In this document: positions 16,777 through 24,755 of the stretch, piece by piece
Numbering within the stretch: position 1 is the first letter of the stretch
How the letters are laid out: each line of letters opens with the position of its first letter
Assembly: GCA_903970435.1 (NCBI GenBank)
Contig: CAJCIS010000270.1
Location: forward strand, 1-35,854
Source: Acidobacteriota bacterium
Lineage (GTDB): Bacteria; Pseudomonadota; Alphaproteobacteria; Acetobacterales; Acetobacteraceae
Reading direction: 5' to 3'
Length of the DNA: 35,854 nucleotides
Made by a program: the position numbers and the translations under genes
The notes under the pieces: model-generated
Seen by the model: the letters and a program-made list of their open reading frames with translations, nothing else
The model's database searches: none
What the model was told of the DNA's origin: nothing

Positions 16777-17037
16777 GCGCACGTAACGTATCTCCCGCGC
16801 GGCAGGAGGCCGCGCGGCATGTAGAAAATCACGCCGCCCACTCATATGCAACATGCTTGTGCAACATGGATCACGCCGCGAAACGCCGGCCGCCGGATCA
16901 CCCGGCGCGAAACATCCCGAAGAACTGGACTTTGCGGGCCGCCGCTGTCATCAATAACACGCCTTTGAATCAGTGCCGGTTTGTACCATGCCCCAATTCG
17001 CTCCCGGTCGACCCGCCCCCGGCCGCAGCTTCCTGTA

Positions 17038-18378
17038 ATGCTCTCATTACGATACGGACCATGCCTTGCGCGTGCCGGCGGCCGCCCGGCACACGCATTC
17101 TTTGGCGCCGGCCTCCTGCTCGCCGCCCTGCCGCACGGCAATGCCAGCGCCCAGGTGCTCGACCGGTATTACCCGGCCAATATTCCGGCCTATCAGGATT
17201 GGTTCGCCGGCCTGGACACAACCGGCGCTGGCACGTCCTATCAGCCCTTGGGCATCCGCGCCGGCAGTTTCATCATCAATCCAAGCATGTCAGAAGGCAT
17301 AGGCTACGACAGCGATCCCGCGGGAATCGCCGGGGGCGCCGGCAGCGCGGACATTCGAAGCAGCGCCGCGGTCACTGTGAACTCGGATTGGTCCCGAAAC
17401 GCCTTCGACATCGACCTTTCGGTCGACGACACCCGATATCTCGAACAACCGAGCCGCTCTTTCACCACCTGGACCGCATCCGCCGGAGGCACCGTCGATT
17501 ACGGCGACGACCAAATTCGCCTCGGCTACGCGCACGTCAACGGCGTGAGCCTTCCGACCGATGCCGGAACGTTCGGCCTCACCGCACCGATCACCGACCA
17601 GGTCGACGACCTGCGGGTCAGCGATACGATCGGCCCGGGGCCGCTCACCCTGGTGCCCGCCCTGACGGGCCAACTCTATCGGTTCAGCAGCCCGTCCGGC
17701 CCCGAATTGCTGTCCGAGCTCGGTGCGTTCGACCGCGATGTGGTCACCCCCTCCGTCACCGCAGGCTATCAGTTCGCCGGCGGTCACAATATCCTCGCGA
17801 TCCTCAGCGACAACTATGTGACCTATGGCAGCTCGGCCGGCGCTGGCGGTTCGCTCGACAGGCCGCCGAATTACAATGACGTATCAATCCTTGTCGGCAT
17901 CGAATATCACCAGTCCGCGCTCTTTGTCTACCGCGCATTGATTGGGTACGAGGAACGGTTTTCCCAGGGCATCGGCAAATTCGGCGGCGGCACCATCTCG
18001 GCCCCCGCGGCCGAGCTCGATCTGATCTGGACGCCCACCGTGCTCACATCACTCACCGGCCGCCTCGCGGAAGGTCTTCAGGACGAACCAACAGTCCTCG
18101 GCCAGGGCGTCACCCAAACCAGCGCGCAACTGACCCTCGATTATTCGTTCCGCCGCAACGTCATGCTGGAAGCGAGCGCGGAATACGACCGGGCAAGCTT
18201 TCCCGACGGCGGGGGCGTGCAGTCCACCATTTCCGCCAGCGCCGAAGCACGCTGGAGCCTTACCCGGAACCTTAGTCTGTCGTTGCGTTACGATTATACC
18301 CGGGGCGATGATAGTTTCATTGCATCGCAGGGCTTTACCCGCAATCAGATTTTGTTGCGAGCCCGGTTTCAATTGTAG
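17038..18378 (+). CDS. Outer-membrane beta-barrel protein of the polysaccharide locus
   Basis: From the ATG at 17038 the protein has 446 residues, with a signal peptide ending near ASA (HAFFGAGLLLAALPHGNASA). The mature part alternates polar and hydrophobic residues in many short strands (for example LSLSLRYDYTRGDDSF) and ends in LLRARFQL, with the terminal hydrophobic residue typical of BAM-inserted barrels. Barrel proteins like this are common next to wza in alphaproteobacterial exopolysaccharide loci, where they may assist export or anchor the polymer. A farther TTG start at 16981 would precede the signal peptide with unneeded residues. A double-hairpin repeat follows 20 nt after the stop. 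Confidence 0.8.
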   Translation: MLSLRYGPCLARAGGRPAHAFFGAGLLLAALPHGNASAQVLDRYYPANIPAYQDWFAGLDTTGAGTSYQPLGIRAGSFIINPSMSEGIGYDSDPAGIAGGAGSADIRSSAAVTVNSDWSRNAFDIDLSVDDTRYLEQPSRSFTTWTASAGGTVDYGDDQIRLGYAHVNGVSLPTDAGTFGLTAPITDQVDDLRVSDTIGPGPLTLVPALTGQLYRFSSPSGPELLSELGAFDRDVVTPSVTAGYQFAGGHNILAILSDNYVTYGSSAGAGGSLDRPPNYNDVSILVGIEYHQSALFVYRALIGYEERFSQGIGKFGGGTISAPAAELDLIWTPTVLTSLTGRLAEGLQDEPTVLGQGVTQTSAQLTLDYSFRRNVMLEASAEYDRASFPDGGGVQSTISASAEARWSLTRNLSLSLRYDYTRGDDSFIASQGFTRNQILLRARFQL

Positions 18379-18398
18379 GACAAAACAGGAAGGAAGTA

Positions 18399-18431
18399 GT
18401 TCTTTTTTGAAAAAAGAACCAAAAAACTTTT
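18399..18431 (+). repeat. Double-hairpin terminator-like repeat
   Basis: A GTTCTTTTT/AAAAAGAAC stem with a TGA loop is followed by CAAAA-AAC-TTTTG-like bases, 20 nt after the outer-membrane barrel stop and preceded by GGAAGGAAG. It lies between two convergent genes and could act for the plus-strand gene. Confidence 0.8.
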
Positions 18432-18432
18432 C

Positions 18433-19698
18433 TTATGGCTTTAACGCGAATATCGTGCCGCAGCCGGTGCTGCAGCCGAAGATGTTGTCTTCGCCGCTGG
18501 TCGTGCCGTAGAATATTCCATGGCGCAGCGTCAGTCCGGCGGCGGGGTTTTCGCCATCCGCGGCACCCGTGAAGGTGTAGACCGGCGATTCCACCCCGCT
18601 CACGGGATCGAGCGTGAATATGGTCCCACAGCCGCCCCATTGCTCGTAACACCAGTTCCCGCCGCCATAGAATGTGGTGCCATACAGCACGCCGCGCCAA
18701 ATTGTCACGGAAGCGGCCGGATAGGCGCCATCCGTAGCGCCTACGAAACTATATAGCGTGCTCGCCGACCCGCCATCTGCATCCACCGCAAACACGCTGC
18801 CGCATGCCTGGCCGGAGCACATCGACCCCATCGCAGGCGGCCCGGAACCGAAAATCGTGCCATACAGCTTGCCGTCGCGATACATCGGCGGCGCCATCGG
18901 GCCGCTTCCCCCATTTTCGTTTCCCACAAAGCCGTAAAGCGTCTTCTCGCGGCCGCTATCAATATTTATCCGGAACAGAGTGCCGCCCTGCGCGGTTCCG
19001 CCCAAAGTCGTCGCACCGTACAAAACGTCGCCATGCTGCACCACGCCGCCCGCGGGATATGCGCCGTCCGAACCGCCTTTGAAACTATACAGCAACGTCT
19101 CCGCCCCCGTGACGGGATCGATGCTGAACACCGTGCCGTAACCGGCCGCACCCCCCGTCAACGTCGTTCCATACAGCGCCGGCGCAACCGCGCCGCCATC
19201 CTGGCCCGACCCGCCGTCATACAGTAGCGCCCCCTGCGGCTCCGCTCCGTCCGGGCCGCCGAACGAATGCAGGATCGTTTCAATGCCAGTGTGCGTATCG
19301 ATCTTGAAGACGGTGCCTTTGCCGGCGCCCCCGCCCGAGGTCGTGCCGTACAGCACGCGCGACCGCGCGCGTGAACCCAAGCGCGATACATCCGGCGCGC
19401 CCTGCGTCAGCCCCGCCATCGGCCATGCCCCGTCGCCGCCGGCGGAAAAGCTGTGCACAACCGTAAACGTGCCGGTCGCCGGATCGAGCTTGAACACCAC
19501 CCCCTGCCCGGCGACGCCGCCTTCCGACGTCGTTCCCCACAATGTATCCGCATCGAATATCACCGCCCCCGTGGGGTACGCACCCTGCGATCCGTTCCCG
19601 GCAAACGTATACAAATTCGTCAGGCTCGCCCCTTGCGCCGCCCCAATCGGCAACAGCGCGGCGGCGATCACCGCCGCATAGTATTCGGCTACGTTCAT
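18433..19698 (-). CDS. Secreted GloVer-repeat (TIGR03803) protein
   Basis: From the ATG at 19698 the protein has 421 residues. It has a signal peptide (NVAEYYAAVIAAALLPIGAAQGA), then about eight repeats of the form LYSF-GGxDGAYPxxGxxxxxGxLYGTTxxGGxxGxGTVFxIDPxTG. This is the GloVer repeat, found in extracellular proteins of Verrucomicrobia and some Proteobacteria; it is predicted to fold as a beta-propeller. The last repeats carry Cys pairs (MCSGQACGS, WCYEQWGGCG, FGCSTGCG) that could form disulfides outside the cytoplasm. Function is unknown; surface or matrix association is plausible from its place beside a polysaccharide locus. The stop codon abuts the repeat downstream. Longer N-terminal extension is possible but would precede the signal peptide. 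Confidence 0.82.
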   Translation of the reverse strand: MNVAEYYAAVIAAALLPIGAAQGASLTNLYTFAGNGSQGAYPTGAVIFDADTLWGTTSEGGVAGQGVVFKLDPATGTFTVVHSFSAGGDGAWPMAGLTQGAPDVSRLGSRARSRVLYGTTSGGGAGKGTVFKIDTHTGIETILHSFGGPDGAEPQGALLYDGGSGQDGGAVAPALYGTTLTGGAAGYGTVFSIDPVTGAETLLYSFKGGSDGAYPAGGVVQHGDVLYGATTLGGTAQGGTLFRINIDSGREKTLYGFVGNENGGSGPMAPPMYRDGKLYGTIFGSGPPAMGSMCSGQACGSVFAVDADGGSASTLYSFVGATDGAYPAASVTIWRGVLYGTTFYGGGNWCYEQWGGCGTIFTLDPVSGVESPVYTFTGAADGENPAAGLTLRHGIFYGTTSGEDNIFGCSTGCGTIFALKP

Positions 19699-19838
19699 GT
19701 CAGGGCAGCCCCGTTTCGCCACCCCGATCCGAAATCGGGCGACGCCGACCCCTACAACGGGGCCTGCGGCAACAAAATAAGAATCGTCTGGTTTGACGGC
19801 TCGATTACGCAAATGTGAAGCGGAACGGCCTGCCGAGC

Positions 19839-19873
19839 AAAAGTTTTTTGGGTTCTTTTTTTCAAAAAAGAAC
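19839..19873 (-). repeat. Double-hairpin terminator-like repeat
   Basis: This is a full copy in minus-strand sense, with one extra G between the two hairpins and a GGAAGGAAGCC flank. No gene stop lies just before it on that strand, so its role here is unclear. Confidence 0.75.
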
Positions 19874-19975
19874 GGCTTCCTTCCCTAAACTTCGCCCAAG
19901 CAACTCCGTCACGCCTGATTCCGGCCCCTCCACATACCCGCTCCGCGTCAAATGCGGCATGAAGGAAAAGAAGTC

Positions 19976-20009
19976 GTTCTTTTTTGAAAAAAAGAACCAA
20001 AAAACTTTT
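19976..20009 (+). repeat. Double-hairpin terminator-like repeat
   Basis: This is a full copy in plus-strand sense with a GGAAAAGAAGTC flank, 102 bp from the opposite copy at 19839-19873. No plus-strand gene ends just before it. Confidence 0.75.
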
Positions 20010-20116
20010 GTTCTTGGGCGGAAGCTACGTTCTGAACTTCAACCGGCCGGAAGCCGCCACCCGTAGCGGGTTTCCCAGCCAAACGCGACGCGATCCCCAA
20101 AATCATTCGGCAACGA

Positions 20117-20350
20117 TTACTCCGCCGCCAACGCCATCGGCGCGTCCGCAAAAGCCTCGCTCGCTTCCATCAAAACGGATGTCGTAACGGCATGGCACCT
20201 TGGGCCCCAGGCGCCACCCCGCAGCCGCGCCTGCCAGCCGCCCGCCGGATGCCGCGCCACATCCATGGCCAGTTGCCGCACCGCCCCCTCGTGCGAGACC
20301 GTAGCCGTGACCGGACCCGGCGTGGCGCCGATAATGCAGAGAACTTCCAT
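20117..20350 (-). CDS. Small hypothetical protein
   Basis: This is a 77-residue protein with no recognised family. The ATG at 20350 is preceded by a good GGAG with 6-nt spacing, which supports translation. The sequence begins MEVLCIIGATPGPVTATV, with an alternating pattern typical of a beta-strand pair. It continues with DVARHPAGGWQARLRGGAWGPRCHAVTTSVLMEA, and the C-terminus is Ala-rich. No membrane segment or signal peptide is visible. It lies alone between the GloVer gene and the carboxypeptidase gene, downstream of the latter and its hairpin repeat. Confidence 0.5.
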   Translation of the reverse strand: MEVLCIIGATPGPVTATVSHEGAVRQLAMDVARHPAGGWQARLRGGAWGPRCHAVTTSVLMEASEAFADAPMALAAE

Positions 20351-20458
20351 GACTGGCTCCCGAACGTGACGGAGCCAAATTAGCGTCAACTGGTTTCACA
20401 AACCTTAACCGCCGCCGGCCAAACACCCCCCGCGTCAAAAGCGTTTCGTAAAACAAGC

Positions 20459-20493
20459 AAAAGTTTTTCGGTTCTTTTTGTCAAAAAAGAAAC
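20459..20493 (-). repeat. Double-hairpin terminator-like repeat (divergent)
   Basis: This copy starts 17 nt after the carboxypeptidase stop in minus-strand sense, with GAAGAAGTC before it. The first stem has a TGAC tip and an extra T, and the second reads CGAAA-AAC-TTTTG, so both stems are weakened. Confidence 0.72.
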
Positions 20494-20510
20494 GACTTCT
20501 TCCCCGTCGC

Positions 20511-22022
20511 CTAACTCAAATACCGCGACGTCAAATGCGCCTCAAAAGCCGCCGGGTCGAGCTTCCGTCCGGTCGCCTCCGTCAGTAATTCGTTGAAATC
20601 CAGCCGGCTGCCATGCGCATGCACATGCGCATGCAGCCAATGCGTCAGCGGCGCCAAATCGCCCTTCGCCAGGGCCCGGTCCAGCTCCGGCACCGCCGCG
20701 CGGGCCGCCGCCATCAGTTGCGCCGCTGCCATCGCCCCCAGCGTATAGGCCGGGAAATAGCCGAACATGCCCTCATACCAATGAATATCCTGCAAACACC
20801 CGCGCGAATCATCGGGCGGCACAATCCCCAGCAGACGATTCAATTCCTCCGCCCATGCGCCGGGCAGATCGTCCACAGAAAGCGCGCCGCGCACCATCGC
20901 CTGTTCCAGTCGGAACCGCATGATCACGTGCGCCGGGTAGGTCATTTCGTCGGCATCGACGCGAATGAAGCCGCGCTCCACCCGGCGCCACAGCCGCGCC
21001 AGGTTGGAAGGCGCCCACGCCGGCCCCGCGCCGTTGAACACCGACACCAGCTCGGTCGACAGCCACCCCAAAAACGGGTCCGACCGGCACGCCTGCATTT
21101 CCAATATCAGAGACTGGCTCTCATGCGCCGCCATGCCCGAAGCCGCGCCCACCGGCTGGCGCGCCCACGCGTCCGGCAGCCCGCGCTCATACAAGGCGTG
21201 GCCGGTTTCGTGCAGCACCGCCATCATGGCCTGCACCGGATCGCTTTCGTCGTAGCGCATGGTAATGCGCACATCGCTCGGCGTGCCGCTGCAGAACGGG
21301 TGCAGCGACCGATCCAGCCGCGCATGATTGAAATCCAGCCCGGCACGTTCCGCCAGGCGGCGGCACAATGTCTCCTGCGTATCCGCCGGAAAATTGCCCG
21401 AAAGGCGGATCGGCGGCGGGCTCTTCCGCTGCCGCTCCTCAACACGCGGCAACGCCGTCGCCAGAAACGTCTCGTAGCGGTCGAACAGCCCCTGTACGTC
21501 CGCGGTCAGCATGCCCGGCTGATACAGGTCCATCAGCGCATCGTACGGCGACAGCCCGAGACGCTCCGACAGCGCCGCCGCCCGTTCCCGCACCAGGCCC
21601 AGCACGATCTTCAGGCTGGGCGCCACCATCGAGAAATCGGCGGCCGCCCGCGCCTCGCGCCAGATTTTCTCGCACGCCGAATTGGCCCGCGCCTCGGCTT
21701 CCACCAGGTCCGCCGGCAGCGCGGTGGCCCGCGCATGCTCCCGCCGCATCAGGCGCAGATTGGCGGCTTCCCACGGGTCCCCCGCCGTACCGGCCCCTTC
21801 GGCCGCCACTTCCGCGGCATCCAAATCCTCGGCCACTTCGGGCGCCGTCACCAGCGCGTGCGCCACGCCGGCCAGCACCGCCAACTGATCGCCCCGCGCC
21901 ACGGCGCCGCCCGGCGGCATCAGCGCGGCCGCATCCCACCCCAGCATGGCGCCCGCCTCCGAGAGTGTGGCGATGCGGGCAAAGCGGGCCTTCAGGCGGT
22001 CATACGCGGCGTGATCGAACAT
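20511..22022 (-). CDS. M32 family metallocarboxypeptidase (carboxypeptidase Taq type)
   Basis: The 503-residue length is usual for the family. The zinc motif is VLHETGHALYE (HExxH), followed by the M32 hallmark AASGMAAHESQSLILEMQ, whose HES(Q/N)S supplies the third zinc ligand. Further family motifs are DVRITMRYDE, VDADEMTYPAHVIMRFRLEQA and HWYEGMFGYFPAYTLGAMAAAQ. It removes C-terminal residues from peptides in the cytoplasm and probably serves peptide recycling. The N-terminus, AAYDRLKARFARIATLSEAGAMLGWD, is typical. The gene stands alone, divergent from a VOC gene 200 bp away, with a hairpin repeat after its stop. Confidence 0.95.
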   Translation of the reverse strand: MFDHAAYDRLKARFARIATLSEAGAMLGWDAAALMPPGGAVARGDQLAVLAGVAHALVTAPEVAEDLDAAEVAAEGAGTAGDPWEAANLRLMRREHARATALPADLVEAEARANSACEKIWREARAAADFSMVAPSLKIVLGLVRERAAALSERLGLSPYDALMDLYQPGMLTADVQGLFDRYETFLATALPRVEERQRKSPPPIRLSGNFPADTQETLCRRLAERAGLDFNHARLDRSLHPFCSGTPSDVRITMRYDESDPVQAMMAVLHETGHALYERGLPDAWARQPVGAASGMAAHESQSLILEMQACRSDPFLGWLSTELVSVFNGAGPAWAPSNLARLWRRVERGFIRVDADEMTYPAHVIMRFRLEQAMVRGALSVDDLPGAWAEELNRLLGIVPPDDSRGCLQDIHWYEGMFGYFPAYTLGAMAAAQLMAAARAAVPELDRALAKGDLAPLTHWLHAHVHAHGSRLDFNELLTEATGRKLDPAAFEAHLTSRYLS

Positions 22023-22223
22023 GGCCCCGTTTTAAGGTGTCCGAAGCAAAAGGGAACAGCATTGCTGTCGCGCGTCATCAGTCTTGCTCGCAAACCCGCG
22101 CCGGCATGGCAATCCTTGCGCCCCACCGCGCTTTGACCCCGCGGACAGCGTCCGCGTTCTTAATTTGTTCTTGACACACCCTCCCGGCCGCGCAACCCTG
22201 CCCGCAGGCAAGGAGCGCCCGCC

Positions 22224-22619
22224 ATGTCCACCAGCCTCCATTTCAAAAGCCTCGCCCCCATTCTCGTCGTCGATGCGATCGAGCAAGTCTTGCCGTTCTG
22301 GAACGCAAAGCTGGGTTTCTCCCTGGCCACCACGGTGCCCGACGCCGCGCCCTACAATTTCGTCATCCTCGTGCGCGACGGCATCGAGCTCATGCTGCAA
22401 ACAAAGTCCTCGTCCGCCCAGGACACCGGCGACATCACCGCCCACGTGCATGCCAGCGTACTTTATTTCAGCGTCGGCTCGATCGACGACGTCCTGGCGG
22501 CCCTGGGCGACACCAATATCGCGGTGCCGCGCCGCACCACGTTTTATGGCGCCGACGAGGTGTGGGTGCGCGATCCGGCTGGCAATGTGGTGGGCTTTGC
22601 GGCCCCTCCCCGGCCGTAG
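22224..22619 (+). CDS. VOC (glyoxalase/bleomycin-resistance) family protein
   Basis: The 131-residue protein has one pair of beta-alpha-beta-beta-beta modules: PILVVDAIEQVLPFWNAKLGFSL...YNFVILVRDGIELMLQ and then VLYFSVGSIDDVLAAL...VWVRDPAGNVVGFAAPP. The DPAGN(V)xGF ending is the usual VOC metal-binding strand, although its ligand position is Val rather than Glu and GIELML carries the Glu at the equivalent first-module position. It may be a metalloenzyme or a binding protein; the substrate is unknown. The ATG is preceded by AGGAGCGCCCGCC, a good ribosome-binding site. Confidence 0.88.
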   Translation: MSTSLHFKSLAPILVVDAIEQVLPFWNAKLGFSLATTVPDAAPYNFVILVRDGIELMLQTKSSSAQDTGDITAHVHASVLYFSVGSIDDVLAALGDTNIAVPRRTTFYGADEVWVRDPAGNVVGFAAPPRP

Positions 22620-22646
22620 CTCGAACCGTTGTGCAGGCGCAAGAGC

Positions 22647-22680
22647 AAAAGTTTTTTGGTTCTTTTTTTCAAAAAAGAAC
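22647..22680 (-). repeat. Double-hairpin terminator-like repeat
   Basis: This is a full consensus copy in minus-strand sense, 21 nt after the hslU stop, with AAGGAAGCA before it. It probably marks the 3' end of the hslVU transcript; on the other strand it follows the VOC gene by 27 nt. Confidence 0.82.
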
Positions 22681-22701
22681 TGCTTCCTTGTCTTTCTTTC
22701 C

Positions 22702-24021
22702 TTACAAAATAAATCGACTCAAATCTCCACTTTTCGCCAGCGGCGCGACGCGCTCCTGCACATAGGCGGCATCCACAATAATCGTCTCCCCAGGCCGGTC
22801 GCTCGCCGAGAAACTCACCTCCTCCAGCAGCTTTTCCAGCACAGTCGCCAGCCGCCGCGCGCCGATATTCTCCACCCGGTCGTTGATATCGGCCGCCAGT
22901 TCCGCCAGCGCATCCACCGCGTCCGCCGCGAACGACAGCGTCACCCCCTCGGTGCCCAGCAGGGCCTCGTACTGCTTCAGCAACGAGTGTTCCGGCTCGG
23001 TCAATATCCGCCGCAGATCGTCACGCGACAGCGGCGCCAGTTCGACCCGGATCGGCAGCCGCCCCTGCAATTCCGGCAGCAGATCGGACGGCTTGGCCAG
23101 GTGGAACGCGCCGGACGCAATGAACAGGATATGGTCGGTCTTCACCGGCCCGTATTTGGTCGACACCGTGGTGCCCTCGATCAGCGGCAGCAAATCGCGC
23201 TGCACGCCCTCGCGGCTCACATCGCCACCGCGGAAGCCGCCTTCGCTGGTGCGCGCGCACACCTTGTCGATTTCATCGAGAAAAACGATGCCGCTATTTT
23301 CCGCGTGCGCCACCGCATCCTTGGTCAGGCGCTCATGATCCACCAGCCGGTCCGCCTCCTCGCGTTCCAGCAACGGACGGGCGGCCTCCACCTTCAGCCG
23401 GCGCGCCTGCTGCCGGTTGCCCATCATGTTGCGCATCATTTCGCCGATGTTGATCATCTGCCCCGGCGGCACGCCCGGCAGGTCGATCTGCCCCACCACG
23501 TTGCTGGGCGCCTCGGTGAGCGACACCTCGACGTCCTTGTCCTCCATGTCGCCGTTGCGCAGCATGATGCGGAATTTTCCCTTGGTATCCGCACTCGCTG
23601 TCGCGCCCACGAGTGCATCCACCAGGCGGTCTTCCGCGGCCTGCTCGGCCTTCTGCTGCACGTCGCGACGCCCCGCGTCGCGCAGCATGTTGATGGAAAC
23701 CTCCACCAGGTCGCGCACGATCGAATCGACATCGCGGCCGACATAGCCCACTTCGGTAAACTTCGTCGCTTCCACCTTCAGGAACGGCGCCTGCGCCAGC
23801 CGCGCGAGGCGGCGCGCGATTTCCGTCTTGCCGCAGCCGGTCGGCCCGATCATCAAAATATTCTTCGGCACCACTTCCTCGCGCAGCCCTTCGGGCAGCT
23901 GCGCGCGGCGCCAGCGGTTGCGCAAGGCGATCGCCACTGCGCGTTTGGCATCGTTCTGGCCGACAATGAAGCGGTCCAGTTCCGCCACGATTTCGCGCGG
24001 ATTGAGGGTCGGCGCGTCCAC
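22702..24021 (-). CDS. hslU: ATP-dependent protease ATPase subunit HslU
   Basis: The 439-residue protein is close to the family length. It opens with [32 protein letters not shown] and carries Walker A GPTGCGKT at residues 59-66, Walker B IVFLDEID and the sensor/arginine region [19 protein letters not shown]. It ends in LSRFIL, the C-terminal tail that docks into HslV. The AAA+ hexamer unfolds substrates and feeds them to HslV. It starts with GTG directly after the hslV TAA, without a gap, so translation is probably coupled. This arrangement (hslV then hslU) is standard. Confidence 0.98.
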   Translation of the reverse strand: MDAPTLNPREIVAELDRFIVGQNDAKRAVAIALRNRWRRAQLPEGLREEVVPKNILMIGPTGCGKTEIARRLARLAQAPFLKVEATKFTEVGYVGRDVDSIVRDLVEVSINMLRDAGRRDVQQKAEQAAEDRLVDALVGATASADTKGKFRIMLRNGDMEDKDVEVSLTEAPSNVVGQIDLPGVPPGQMINIGEMMRNMMGNRQQARRLKVEAARPLLEREEADRLVDHERLTKDAVAHAENSGIVFLDEIDKVCARTSEGGFRGGDVSREGVQRDLLPLIEGTTVSTKYGPVKTDHILFIASGAFHLAKPSDLLPELQGRLPIRVELAPLSRDDLRRILTEPEHSLLKQYEALLGTEGVTLSFAADAVDALAELAADINDRVENIGARRLATVLEKLLEEVSFSASDRPGETIIVDAAYVQERVAPLAKSGDLSRFIL

Positions 24022-24585
24022 TTACAGCACCTCCACAATAATGGAATGATTGGTATAGACGCAGATGTCCGCGGCAATGCCCATGGCGCGCCGCGCCACC
24101 GCCTCGGCCGTCAAACCTTCCACCGAAATCAGCGCCCGCGCCGCCGCGAGCGCATAATTGCCGCCCGACCCGATGGCGATCACGCCATCCTCCGGTTCCA
24201 GCACATCGCCATTTCCGGTGAGGGTAAAACTGCGGTCACGGTCCGCCACCGCCATCATCGCCTCCAGCCGGCGCAGATAGCGATCCATGCGCCAATCCTT
24301 GGCCAGTTCCACGCAGGCGCGCTCGAGCTGGTTGGGAAAGCGTTCGAGTTTCGCCTCCAGCCGTTCCAGCAAGGTGAAGGCGTCCGCGGTGGCGCCCGCA
24401 AAGCCGGCCACCACGCCGCCGCCGCCGATGCGGCGCACCTTGCGGGCATTGCCCTTGATGACGGTTTGACCAAGCGTCACCTGGCCGTCGCCCGCCATGG
24501 CGACCTGGCCGCCGTGCCGAACGCAAAGGATGGTTGTGCCATGCCAGCCCACGGGATCGTGGCCGGCGGAGGGTTCTATGTGCAT
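24022..24585 (-). CDS. hslV: ATP-dependent protease proteolytic subunit HslV
   Basis: From the ATG at 24585 the protein has 187 residues. The motif [10 protein letters not shown] marks processing: cleavage before the first Thr exposes the N-terminal nucleophile, leaving a propeptide of about 16 residues, as in other alphaproteobacteria. Other family motifs are [43 protein letters not shown] and [16 protein letters not shown]. It forms the double hexameric threonine protease with HslU. The upstream region carries a two-orientation heptanucleotide array (24627-24742), which lies where its promoter is expected. Confidence 0.97.
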   Translation of the reverse strand: MHIEPSAGHDPVGWHGTTILCVRHGGQVAMAGDGQVTLGQTVIKGNARKVRRIGGGGVVAGFAGATADAFTLLERLEAKLERFPNQLERACVELAKDWRMDRYLRRLEAMMAVADRDRSFTLTGNGDVLEPEDGVIAIGSGGNYALAAARALISVEGLTAEAVARRAMGIAADICVYTNHSIIVEVL

Positions 24586-24626
24586 GGCCCGCGTAAATAG
24601 TACCTCGGCGCGGCGGAACAAGCTTT

Positions 24627-24742
24627 CAGTCGTCAGGGGTCAGTCGTCAGTCGTCAGACAATCGCTTTCTGACGACTGACGACTGACGACTGACGACTGA
24701 CGACTGACGACTGACGACTGACGACTGACGACTGACGACTGA
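24627..24742. repeat. Heptanucleotide tandem array in two orientations
   Basis: About 4.5 copies of CAGTCGT (24627-24658, the second copy altered to CAGGGGT) are followed by a 9-base spacer and ten perfect copies of TGACGAC (24670-24739). The two halves are reverse complements, so bases 24639-24658 and 24668-24687 form a perfect 20-bp hairpin. The array lies between the EAL gene stop and the hslV start. It is outside coding sequence, although one minus-strand frame runs through it. Confidence 0.97.
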
Positions 24743-24755
24743 GTCCTGATGACTG

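Larger units (their letters stand above)
19699..20116. other. Intergenic region with two facing-away hairpin repeats
   Basis: This 418-bp stretch lies upstream of the GloVer gene and downstream of a small minus-strand gene. It holds two double-hairpin repeats (19839-19873 and 19976-20009) and no convincing gene. The GloVer promoter should be in the left part. Confidence 0.5.

Noticed and set aside
20613-24600. Very long plus-strand open frames opposite the carboxypeptidase and hslVU genes
   Set aside because: Their translations are Arg/Pro/His-rich and resemble antisense reading of high-GC genes; the minus-strand proteins have clear family motifs.
24640-24755. A minus-strand frame running through the heptanucleotide array, giving a Ser/Val/Gln/Arg-rich tail
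   Set aside because: The heptamer is out of phase with codons, the protein-like EAL frame stops at 24756, and the tail is just the repeat translated.
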